In this document: piece after piece, positions 24,401 through 37,400 of the stretch
Layout of the letters: each line of letters opens with the position of its first letter
How positions within the stretch are numbered: position 1 is the stretch's first letter
Source: Protea cynaroides
Taxonomy: Eukaryota; Streptophyta; Magnoliopsida; Proteales; Proteaceae
Reading direction: 5' to 3'
NCBI GenBank assembly: GCA_028583415.1
Contig: CM053269.1
Coordinates: forward strand, 43,451,016-43,515,015
Length of the DNA stretch: 64,000 nt
Translations under genes and position numbers: made by a program
The notes under the pieces: model-generated
What the model saw: the letters and a program-made list of their open reading frames with translations, nothing else
Told to the model about the DNA's origin: nothing
Databases searched by the model: none

Positions 24401-27400
24401 GTCCCAATGGCTTTTCTATCATAATAGGCCACTTCAATGGGCCTAAACTATGAGTATAAGTAGTACGGGATTAGTGTGTTAGCATCACAAGTCTAGTTAG
24501 ACAAGTCTTTATCTAGTTGGATGAAACTTATAATGCTTTAAGTCTTTTATTGTTTTAAGTTACTTTCCTTTATTTTAAATTGAATTATATAAGAAATAAA
24601 CTACCTCCAAGGTAAGTTTATGGTCTGGATGAGTTATAGGATTAGTTTGCTTCCCATTTTGAGTCTTCTATATATTTTTGTAAGGGGCTACAAGCCTGAG
24701 GACGAATTTACTATCAATAAAAATGGCTGCTGCCTTTTATTTCAACTGTGAGAATCAGTTCTTAGTGGTGAGAACGAGATGCTGCTGACCTACAGAGATG
24801 CTAGAAGGGTTGATGAGATGTCAACAAATTCCTAGGTGGGAGGCCTGAGGTCCATATCTTTACCTTCTGTTTATGTTCTTCAATCTTCAAGTACGTTACT
24901 ATTATGTTATTCATTCCTTTATTTCCGGTTTTACTCCATTCCTTCATGCCATCGATTTCAGTACTGTTTTGCTGCTGTTCTTAATACCTCCATTAGGAAT
25001 TCATCACATTTCCTAATCTCCACATTAGATCCATCTCATCTTCTGATATACAGTTTTCATTCTGTTTTACAGCATTATTAAGTAATCTGATCATTAATCC
25101 ATTGTTAAGATTTTGGTGTTTTAATTTCCATAAAAAAAAAATTGTTTGCATCCTTCCATTAATCCTACTTCATCTAGGATTGCTCATATCTGTCAATCCA
25201 GCCATTAGATTGTTTTGATTTTGGGACATATCGTTCATTATCATATTACTAGCTTGTGTCCTAAATCTGATGATCCCTATCTGTGGGGTAGATATTCAGC
25301 TATTTGCATTGTCCTATTGTGGTCCTATCCAGTTCACTGCGATTCTGGCTTTTGGTAATCCTTCCCTCATCAGCTATGTTATAGGGAAACACTTATTAGC
25401 CCATTTTTGTATGCCCTGGGGTTTCCGGTTGCAACTGGACACATAGTCGTTGCAGTGCCTTCACTGTTGAAACAATGTAAACTTTGGGGTTGAAGCCCTT
25501 GCCTTTGTAATATCAAAGGTGGAAGCAAGAGTTGCAGCTCCTGGACCATTGCAGTGGTCAAATAAGCAGTGAAGCACATTGAGTAATATACGAAGCCCCA
25601 TACATGGTAGCTTGGTGGATGTGCATGCAACTGTTTGTGTGATTGACAGACTTGGGATTGCTTAGTTAGTGTGTAGTTGTGTGTGACACAGTGCCGTCAG
25701 TGGAGTGAATATTAGAGTGGCATTGAAAGAATTTTAAAAGACACTGATTCACCCCCTCTCAATGTCGACCTGGGAATATGACTTTTCCCGAAAATTATTT
25801 TTTTGCTAAAAACATGATGAATACATGGTAGTTGGTGATGAAATTTTTATAGGCCAGACACATGAGTCCAATCTACGGCCTCACGGTGTCGGGTTTTTTT
25901 CCTGTATAATATATTTTTTTTAATTTTCTGGTTCCAAAAAATGAAATTTTTTTTACACCAAACTTTCAAAAAAAAGAAATTGGGTTAATATTAACTAGAT
26001 GGGGCTGAATTCTATATATTTTAAGACACTGTTGTTCAGTCTATGGCCTTAAGGAGTCAGAACGAATTTTCTACCAATAAATATTTTTAAATTTCCTAAA
26101 TTAATACAACTAATTTAAAATTCTAAAACATAAGCATAATATTTTGTTTTAGTTTGAAAAATAAAAAATTATGAAAGTAATTTCAGCGCGTTTGAGACAC
26201 ATGAGGCTTATCATGTTGTACCATATTTGTTTTTTGTTTGATTAGGCCGATATTTTTTCAAAAAAATATGACAAATTAGTTTTAAATAAGAGAACTAGTT
26301 TTAAGCTAAATATGGCCATTTGACCCCCATTTGACCCCCGAAATGGCCAACTGAAACCATCCCCAAAAAATTACACAATTTCAGTGAGATTGTACCTGTT
26401 TCAGTCAAAATCTCGGATTTCGGTCTGACCAAAAGAAGACCAAACCTAAAATTTTTAACTATGATGCACACCACACTGATTTGGATGCAGATGTGAGCAT
26501 TGTATACCAACTGGGGCACAGGGTGTTTTACTATATCTTTAATAATGTTTCCTTTATTAACTTATATAATTAAAGAACACCAGGTGGAAACTAAAAAAGA
26601 AAGAAAGAAATTTCAAATTGAGAGTTCTTAGGTAGGTTCCATCACTTTAACCTGGTCCATTAAGTTAGGTTATGAGAGGGATAGATAGAGATACACAGCA
26701 GAATAGGTTCGCTTTGAAAGGAGAGGCAGAGAGGGAGTAATGGACAGGTATGACTCCACCCCTCATTCTTCTCCCCTGCTCCATCCCACCCTCCTCCTCT
26801 CTGACTCTGGCTCTGTTAACCCCCCAACTTCCCCCCCCCCCGGGGGGCCCCCACGGTACTCCTTACCACCAACTCCCTCCTTATCCTTTCTGACACTCCT
26901 TCACCTTCCCCTTCCTTTTCATTAGGCAATGGACAGGACTAGATGGAGGACGAATCTCCCAGCACACCACACACCAGTAGCTGAATCTGTGTCCACCCAT
27001 GTGATTCAACCAGGGGAGAGCCGAATATAGGTAACACAAGTTATCGCAAGTAATGCTTATGAATAAATGAGGCATTTAATTGGAAATTTAAAAGTTTTGA
27101 ACTCTAATTCAAGGACAAACCTGGAAATGCAAAGAAAAACAAGTGTCATTAATTGCCAACAGAGAGCATACCTCATGGGGGGTGAAAAGACTACAAGCTT
27201 GATCGGTTATGTCCAATAGCGATGCCTCCTACCAAATTGAAAAGTGGATGATTTGTAGGAAGTAACTGTCAGCAAATTAAGAAATATAAATGTGTACTGA
27301 AGTGTATTTCACCTGCTTGCACAGAAACCAGAGGGAAGCAGTATCCTGTCTAGTAAAATTCAGCTGGTAGCGACGCACTAATGCAGGCGTAATTTCATCC

Positions 27401-28369
27401 AAGATAGGTTCCTTAAGTTTTTCAACAGACGGTTCCTGATTTTTCCTATATTCCTGCCAATCGCATAGCGAAGCATGCAAAACAAATCAATAAAATATGA
27501 TGAAAAGGAACAAAAAGAACTCAGAGAAAGTAAACATCCTGAATTACTTACCCCCATGCTTCTTAGGAGAGTTTCTTTTATTGGCACCATTGTAGAAAAG
27601 TTACGACTTTATACAAGAGCAAGGGGAAAGAACCATCTTGTTAAACGTTTGCCTCGAGGGTAGGTGGGGGAGTAACGAAAATGGTTTTCGTTTCCCACAG
27701 AATGGACATCCAATGACTACCAAAACAAGATCGGTGCAATTCTCATATTCTTTCAAGAATATAAGAAATGCAACAAAGAACTCACTAATAAACTAACATA
27801 CAGATCCTTGGGAGGGGTGAAAAACTTCATCAAGGCTATGTTTGGATTTCAAGAAAAGAAAAAACTAGGGGTGCAAGTTTTACCCTGACGACCCGAACCT
27901 GCCCAGGCCAGCCCTGAACCCTGGCAGGGTTGAACCCGGCCCGAACCCTGACAGGGTTGGGTTAGGTTTAATTTTGTATGAACCCTGGCAGGGTTGGGCT
28001 GGGTTAGGGTTGATCCCCTGGGTTGAGCCCGGTCCGGCCCGGCTCGGCCCGACCCTATATATATATAAACCCCCCAAAGGCCAAAGCTAAACCTAATCTC
28101 ACGGCTTCACCTCTTCTCTCAATCTCTTTCTCTTAAACAAAACACTAAAAGAGTAAACGGCGCCTCCCAGACTCTCAGTCACTCATTCTCTCCGATTCTC
28201 TCGACTCTCGACTCTCTCTCATGACTCTCATCGCACCACTCACCGTCGTTGCTACCCTCTTTTCTTGATAAGCTTTGCGAGGAAAGCGAGATACAGAGCA
28301 ACAGAGTCCTTGTTTCCCTTGTAACTCTCGACCTCAGGTGTTTCTCTGTGGCTACTCAAGTAAGTCTCG

Positions 28370-28418
<49 letters not shown>

Positions 28419-31400
28419 ATGTTATCCCATTAAGGCCAGTTTTGTTTGATCTGAGATTTGGAACAATTGGATTCTTCTTAGGGAGACCAAAGTCTTCGAA
28501 TATTACACCCTGATTCCTGTCTAGGTATGAAATACACAACTGAAACACCTCTTTACATGTTCCACAGCCAAAGTCAACTTCCAGAATTTATTGGCATCTT
28601 ATTTCTTGATTTTGGGGTCTGATAATGATTGCATTCAAGAGGGCTGGGTATTGCAATCCTCTCATTGAAGTTTCAGTCCAATCGATGCTTGTTTGAGAGA
28701 GTTCATAGAGATTTTGCCATAATTCCCAATTTCCATCCGAAATGCCGGTCATCAATTTCCAGCCGTACTCGGTTTTGATTTGTTTCAGGTTCGTACACAG
28801 CATTATACAAAACCTTGTGCGGTTTTGCTCTATCAATCATTAAAAAGGGGTTTGTTTCTGTAATCAATTTGTTGTGATTAATCATGAGGAAGAGGGAGAG
28901 AGAGAACCCATGCGGGGTTTGTGGACATTATTACAAGTATGAAGAAGGGGAAGTCTGTGGGATTTGTGGCCATCGGATCGCTGCTTCAACAGAGAAAGTA
29001 GGATTTCAAACTAGTGCTTTTTGATCAAAGATATTGCCAGAGTTTCTCTACTTGGGCAGTTATGATAACGCATTTCGATCTGAGCTTCTCAAGGCGCAAG
29101 GGATCTCTCGTGTGCTCAATATGAGTTCTTCATTTTTCGTTTTTGTAGAAAATATGTACTGTGAGTGAGAGGAGGACTGAGGATGACCATCATTTTTTTT
29201 TCCCATTTATCAGATCTTATGTTAAACACTTAAACTGATTATGATTTGTTATTTAATAATTTATTGTATGTTTAGGGTCAGTCAGGGTCAATATCAGGGT
29301 TAATCCGACCCTGAATCAGGTTTAATCAGGGTTAACACGGCCCAACCCGGCCCTGTCAGGGTCAATCAGGGCAGATTAGGGTTAGGCACAACCCTGCCAG
29401 GGTCAGGGTTAGGGTTGTATATTTTCTGACCCTGACAGGGTTGGACAAGGTTAGGGTTAAGTTTAAATAGTCAGGGTAGGGTTTTGAAAAACCCGACCCA
29501 ACCCGGCCCTGTTGCAGCCCTAGAAAAAACAGCATAAGGCAAAAGTACTGATGAAACAATAATTACTTTATGTGTCTATCTCTCTCTTCCAATTCAAATT
29601 TTTGCTTTTCTTTTCTTGTCTTCCAAATATAGCCTAAAAAACCTTTTCCTCTCCCCTTCCAAAGGCCCCAACAAGTTTCTAAGGAACTAGGTTCTGCACA
29701 ACTATGCCCATGAGTATAAAGCAAAATGAGCCCAATAGGATAAAAGAGGTAAAAGCTCTTGGATCTCTTGGAATTTCCCACTCAAGCCCGCTTCCCTAAA
29801 CTGGGGTGATGGAAATTGCATAGTAGAAAATGAGAAAAAAAATTGATAATAATAACAATAATAATAGAAGAAATCACCAACCCCTAGACCCAAAAAATAG
29901 TAGTTAATGTTAGGTTATGCAGTTACCATTCCAGGTACAATTCATTTGGTTAGGCAGTTACCATTTCCTTGTTTAACCATTCTAGAGCTAGATACATAAA
30001 TCCTTAGGACAACCCCTCCCAAAAATGTAGGAAGGGAAATAAATATAAAATTACATGGACCCACCTTTAAAACCCCTTCAAAAATGTAGGGAGATACATA
30101 AATCCTTAGACCATTCCTATATCCATGGATTTGCCTATATAAGCCATGGCTAAAGTTGCAAAAATAAGAGCTTGAATACCACTAGTAAATAGTCCAAGGA
30201 GCATTATTTATTTCCTTATTTTCAGTTGAATTTTGCAAGTAACATGGGTGTGAGGTCCTCTATCACATCATCACATGGACCCACCTTTGCATTGCCATGT
30301 GGAAATGTCATGAAGGATACACTTTACTAGCTATAGTGAAGCATAGAATACAAAAATGTTGTTGCCCAGTTGTTACCATATTTCAAATTATATGGCAGTC
30401 CCATGAGAGGGATGGATCCTACAATGATGTTTGATCCATAGGAGCACCAAAATTGGCTCCCATGGCCAATTTGCTTAAAGATGTTAGACCATCCTGGCTG
30501 ACTTCGGAATCACTAAACACCTGCAAGTGACTCATGAGTTTGAAATTATTGGAGGCCTTGACCTTGATGTTTGCCCAAACCTGAGTTTCTTTTCATTGTG
30601 ATCATTGTATAGCCAAATACCCTTTTTGCATATCACAACATCTATTTAGGGCATGCCCCTGGGTTACTGAAATTCTTACTTAGTTCTCAAAAATATAAAA
30701 GGTTTCAGATTGGGATTGAACTGGACCAAATTGTGAGTTTGTTTCTAACTAGTTACTATTTCAACAAATTTTCTGGCGTACAGCTTGCAACGCTGCCTTC
30801 TTGAATGCAGTCCCCCACACCCCCTTCATTTTTTTATGAGGAAAAAAATTTACATAAAAATTTGTCTGTTGTCTGCATAGCCTGTAGGCATATTCTCTGG
30901 GAAAAAGGGGCTTATATTTTATAAAGGAATACCGAGAGGGCTTACTAGCTTTTCTCCTTAAAGTGAACAAAAAAGATATAATGAAAGAAGGACAATGATA
31001 CAATCAAATTTGTGTTTCATCTAAATATTGGCACCCAATGGTCCACCTAGCACTATTTCATCGAAGACTAATATTTCAATGCATAGTTGTCAGGGCGTCG
31101 CCTAGACGCGCCCTTGTGACGCCTTGGAAAATTGGGCGCCTCATCAGGCCTCCAACTCCTTGGTTGGCCTTGGACAACTATGTTTCAATGCTTTACATTA
31201 GTAAAGCAAGAAAAAGTGTATCATCAACGTATACTATTTCATTGAAGATTAGTATTTCAATGCTCAAGTAACAGAAGCAAGAAGATAACCATTAATATAC
31301 CTTCTCAAAATGACATCATCTAGTGAAGTATATGCATACCTTGTAATTTTTACAACAATCATAAAACCTCAGCAATATATCACTAGCACGGCTCTCACTG

Positions 31401-34400
31401 GTTACAGCAAAAGCACGATGCTTTCCTGCTGCAAGAGTTCCTCTTCCATTAAACAGCCCAATACCAAATGCCACAGCACTAGCAGAAGCCCGAGGAACCT
31501 ATTTTCAGCAAACAAGAAAGATGCAGAAGATTGTCCACCACAAAATATTATAGAAAAGGGATAATAACCACACTATTAGATGTTGTGTGGACACTCATAA
31601 CCATAAGCCAGTTAAAATACACAATACAGATATATTGACTACCATGTTACTTAAATGCTTGGGCATATGCAACAAATTGATGACATAGCAAATATGGAAA
31701 GGATGCAACTTTACTACAAGTCATACATTAAAAAAAATCAAACAAATTATACAAGGCTAGCCAACCATTCTTATGTTACACCAGGATAATTGGGTAATGC
31801 AGAAAAATATTTCAGAAGCAAACTAAAAAATCTTAAAACATTTTGCAGAAGAACATCACACCAAACTTGCAATATCATCGCAGGCGGCAGGCCTACATTG
31901 CAAGGGGACATAATGGACAATAATAAGTAGCTTGTCACTTGTGCCCAAAACTATTATGGAAACAACCACATTTACAAGTAAAGGCATTCCAATCTTCTCC
32001 CCAACTCATCAATACTGTCTATATCTTTAACAAATTTATGCTCAGCCAACTCGATTGGGCCTAAAGGCTTAAGTTTAAGTGCCCAATGGGTTAAATGGGA
32101 CATGGGCTGACGCCTGACTTTTATATCATAATGCCCAACTCTACAAGCCCAATATGAGGGTTTTGTGTTCTATATGAAATTAGATGTTAGTTTCTAGTTT
32201 CTATTTTCATTTTTCTAGAAGATTTAAGATTTATTTTAGATTGAGTCCATATTTTCTATTTTGTTAACGAATTGTTAAATCTGGTTCTAAAAATTCTAGA
32301 AGCTCTAGAAAGTTTCTAATTTCAGATTCCCTGGTTCTCAAGTTTAGAATTTTAGGAAAGTTTCTAATCTCTCAACTAACCCAAATATATATATATATAT
32401 ATATAATTGATTTCTGCTCAGAAATAGAACATTTAGGTGTTAGTCTATAATAAGTGGTCTGTCAGCTATGTAATGCAGTGATTTGATTGAATGAAGGAGA
32501 ATTGAAGGGTTGCAGCCTTGCAGGATAGCAATTCAATAATGTTATTTGTATGGAACCCCCTGGGTCACAGCCTGGATGTTTGATGCTTATTTTCTGACTG
32601 TTGATTCTCTGTTTCTGCCTCTGTCACTTGCTATGATTAACTGCTGTTAACAGGTCAGGAACTCTCAATCGATATCCACCTCTGAGATGAATTTAATTAT
32701 CCTGAAGATATTCTGTTTGGTCTTTATTTTCTGCTGGATAGCTTCAATCATAACTTCACTCTATTCTCTGTTTGGTTCAAACTTCATCTATAATCTCCGG
32801 AAATTAGTTCCCGCCAGCTACAATCATAAACCTTGTTGATAGTTCTGGTTTCATACCCATATAGTTACTATACTTTGTTCTGGCCATAGGCCATTAGCAG
32901 GCCTACCGCACCATCATAGGGTTGGAAATTTTCCATGAGAGTTGAGCCCTAGGCCCCTAGTTAGGACCGATTGCGACCCATACTTGACAGGAGTCTAAGG
33001 CCTTTCTGAAGTTTGATTCTGAAGTACAAACGGCCATATCCTTATCTTCCTCCGAGTCGTTAACTGCATCACTAAGTTACTGACAGGGCCCAAAGGGGTG
33101 TTGCTTATGGCAACAACTATACAAGCAAGGGTCCTAAGAATCTAAAAAAATGAGTAGACCATGTTAAAGTTCTAATTGTGTGATGGGTACAAAAATCTGG
33201 AAGATAGTATTGGAACTCTTATGAGGAATTTTTTTATATCGCTAGACCAGACCACTTCTTCCAGCAAACATGGAGTCAAGATTCCCAATATCAAAGGTGC
33301 ACAGAATTTGGAAGCTTATCTTAGAAGTTTAGAGCTCTTTTTCCTTCTTTTTTTCCCCCCTTTTTCCTTAGAAGTATTTGTGCTGATATAGAGTGATTCA
33401 CCCAAACATATGCAGATTCAATTCTGGTTAAATAACAGTATCAATCCAATGAGACACGAATTGAGCTAGGAGTTGAACCCATCAATGTCATTTCAAAATT
33501 TCAAAACAAGTGCCACTGATTTCATAAAGATCAGTAAAGTAAGTGAAATGTCAACAACTTTTCTCTTGCAGTAAAACAAAACATCTTCTGAGTGCTAGTG
33601 GATGAATCTAGATGGTTGGATGTAAGATTCAACCTTGAGTTCTTATGGACTTTGTTTTAAGAGCCATTGGAGTTTTAAATGTGTACTCCTCTTTAGTGAT
33701 CCAAGCTTCCTTTCCAGACAGGAGTTTCTTCAAACATTATTGTTTAAAATAAGAACATAACCATCAAGTGTATAAAATATCCCTAGAGCAGCCGGATCAG
33801 TCTTATGCATATTCAGCATTTCAGCATAAGAGCTAATAACCTGGTACATGTCCTGTTTACACATGGTCAAGGAAGGATGGATCAGATACGACCTAACTTC
33901 ACGGCATTTTTGCACGAAGTGGCTGCTCTCAGGAATCAAAATGCTGGCATCCCAATCTTTGTGTCATCATACTGAGTGCTGATCCATAGAATCAATAATC
34001 AACTCCCACCGTAAATTTGCATTAGCAACTAATTCAGCTCGTCTCAATTGGCTTAGTCATTAAGTGTTGGATAGCAAAACAATGGGATACTTGAATGACA
34101 GAATATCAAAATGGGCGTGTCTGATCAATCTACGGATTGGTGGAAAACAGAAAACTAGGATAGGTATGCAGCCAGAATGAACTTCCCTTTCCTAAGAACT
34201 ACAAAGAAGGGTTTGGATGGAATGGCTTAAAAGCATTCCCATGCGAACATGTAGAATATATTTGATAGTTGCAGCAAGATACATCCTATTAACATCAAGG
34301 AAAGAAATAACTTGCGACAAGCTTTTAGTTGCTTTGTGGATGTGAAAGGAACAAGATCATAATAGGGAAATATCACGTTTGCGCTGTTGACGACTTGGTG

Positions 34401-37400
34401 GGAATAATCAAGAGTGTCAGCTGCTCTCTCATATCTTAGGAAGTAACTTCTTTTTTAATCAAACACATTCTCCAAAAGAAAAAAGTAGACCTATTACAAT
34501 GCCCAGGCCTCTGGCCATCCTTAAATGAGATGTTGGCCTCAGTATCTATGGAGATGGGGAAAAAGTGGTGGAAGAAAACTGTCCCAGGAAGCATTGATGT
34601 TTCCAGGAAGATAGAAACCAGGTACAGTTCAACAATTTTAGCTGTCCCACCATAACAAGGAAAAGGTATTAACCAGAGTAGCCTCAACTTGCTCGATTCA
34701 CAATCTCCAGTCTCGCAAGCCCATCAATTGAGGAGCACTAGCAGGTATGCTTTAGTTAAAAATTCTCCCCCTTATGTTACTTAAAAAGGGTCTTCCTCCA
34801 TCACCAATTAATTAGTTGAACATGAATTTCATGGTTACTGACATACAGCAGAAAAAAATGACCGAAATCATGCAACCATAGTTTATTAAAACAGGCCAGA
34901 CCGGTTGAGTTTTTAAAAACTATGCATGGAAGTGTACCTAAATAATGACTAAAATAAGTGCTGAAATCTCATTAGAATGCCAGCTAATTATTCATGGTCA
35001 AGATACAGATACCTCTTATTTTATGAACTAAAATTGTCTATATTATGTCAACTTCTGATCAAGATTCTTACATTACTCTTTGTACAAATAAACTTTCTAA
35101 AGATGTTCCTGAAAACTACAAAGAAGAATAAATGGAACATACAATTCAGTTGAACTCTTTACCCACTGCCAACTTGACCTATTTAATGGGCCCAATTGCT
35201 CTCTGTGGAGTAGCATACAAATAGCTGGGCTTATTAATTGAGTTTTATGGACTGACAGATTGAGCTTTTCCAGGATCAATGATCAATCCCATTATTTTGC
35301 CAATTTGTGCTGCTCTGACACTTACTTTCGCAAAAATATGTCAATTAACAAGTAATTAGCTAATAATAAGGCAGGAACTCCTACAACATGAATCTTTTTT
35401 TAGACTAATTTTGTCACTGAAACAAAAATATAGAAATTAAACATTCCAAGCTGAATGCAATCTAGTAGGTCAGATTTCAGAATACTCTTGCCCAGGCTTA
35501 TAGAAGTAAATCAACTTATTAAGCCACTTAAAATTCCAAATATTAACCATTAAGTGGTATCAAATAAACAGAATAAATAGAGTAAGAGAAAACCTTGGCA
35601 GAGGCAAGAGATGAGAAAGAGCACAGATACGCACTGAACATGGGTTTTAGATACATAAATCACACCACTATCATCTTAAATGACCGAATTTCCCTGATTA
35701 CAGCATGCATGCATAGTCACTCAGTATTAAAGGTGATATTATGTAAATCAGATGAAGAGGACCACAATCAAAGCATTTACAGCAAACAAAAAGACCTTCA
35801 GTGTTTTGTCTGTTTTCTATATTTGAAACTAATGATTACAAGATATGTCAAAACTCCGATTATTACAAAAAAAGAACTCCAATCATAATAAAATTTCGCA
35901 CGGCTGGCAAACATCTGCAATAAGTATCACTATAGAAGCATAATTGAATAGACACAAACTACTATGAAACAACAAAACAAGAGATATGCTTAACCTGTGT
36001 TGCCTTAATCACAAATGTGTCAGGGTGATATTCTTCATCAAATAAATCTGGAAATCTTTCTCTAATTCTGACTGCAAGATGATGCAACTCTTCTTCTCCT
36101 ATAATAATCAATTCCCCACCCTTTTGCCTTCCTTTCCAAGGGGACTGCCACCCCCATAACCAAGCAGGGAATTTCAAAGATATATTGCCTTTTTCTGCCT
36201 CGGCTTTCGCATCTCTTACAAGAACTTCCAAACGATTGGCCAAGTTATCTAACTCCCTTATACGTTTCTTGGTAGGAGACCGAGTTCCATGCCTTGCCTG
36301 CAAAATCAATATTAGGCACTTGAAATAACGTTGGGCAGTCATCTAACTAGAATGGGCATTTCATCATACAACAACCTCTCTCAGGCATTAAATGAATAAA
36401 ATGTATTTGCTTATTGACAATTTATAAGCCAGGTTCTCCAAGTGGCATAAGTAGGAAGCATCTCTTAGTAACACCAACAGATCCACAAACCATGAGCTGA
36501 TGTAGTAGATAACACCAGAATAACATTGAAAGAATTTAAACAAAGAAACAGGGTGATACATTAAACAACATTATTTTGCTTCATGGATCAACGGCTGTGG
36601 TAAAGTAAAATTCACTACCAATTATGCATTATCAGAGTGAACATAAGAAGTTCCAAACTCGAAACCCACCAGTGGAGTTTGGAATTAGATTGCACCATGC
36701 AAAATTATAGCAATACCAGCCTAGTAGTTTGATGTTAAGATGGTTGCATGGAGAAAGAAAGAAATGACACTGTATCTAGGAACAGCACTTTCAAGCTCCC
36801 CACACAACCCAAGAAAAAATAGAGAAAATAGGGGATGTCAACAATTTCCCTAGTAAAGTGAAATTAAGGAAACTGTAAAAGATAGCATCAATATTCAAAC
36901 AGGGTTCCCAAGTTGTGCACCATTGCCATAACTTCACCCCTTCCCCCTACTTGTCTCTTCCTATTGTTGCAGATCTTATCAATTAAGATAGATGCTTGAG
37001 AAGAAGCAAGCATAAGAAGCCAAAAGAGAGAGAGATAAAAGCAATTTTGAAGATTCCAATCAGTACAAGAAGTCCAATGATCTGCAAAACCAGCTTAGAA
37101 TCCCCAATCAAGTTTGGAGGGTAATGCTTTCAAACGTGAAAGGTTCTCATAGAAGCGAGTGTGGGAGCTTGAGCTGTAGACTTGACTTTAAAGAGAAGGG
37201 AAGTTGTGAAATATTCAGAATGGAAACAGCATGAAACATTGAATGAGTAAATGTTATGGATAAGGATGTTGGGTTGTAAACCTGAAGTGAGTTTATCTTT
37301 GTCAAGGGAGAATATACTGGATCTCTTGAAAATATAGACATGTTGGGTTGTAAACCTACTAACTCTCCCATCGACCAAAATTGCAAACTAGGTGATGACA

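Larger units (their letters stand above)
27866..29522. mobile_element. Non-autonomous hAT element carrying an IBR5-like gene piece, 1,657 bp
   Basis: The ends TAGGGGTGCAAG (27866) and GTTGCAGCCCTA (29522) are imperfect inverted repeats. They are flanked by a perfect 8-bp target duplication, GAAAAAAC (27858-27865, 29523-29530), diagnostic of hAT. About 200 bp inside each end is packed with CCCTGNCAGGGTT-type palindromes, probable transposase-binding subterminal repeats. The centre holds unrelated unique DNA: a TATATATATAAA box near 28060, a (CT)n tract, and a segment of a dual-specificity phosphatase gene (28884-29120). There is no transposase. It sits in MINPP intron 4. Confidence 0.9.

Noticed and set aside
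29280..29480. Telomere-like TTAGGG/GGGTTAGGGTT repeats
   Set aside because: They are irregular and mixed with CCCTGNCAGGG palindromes; they are the subterminal repeats of a hAT element, not interstitial telomere.
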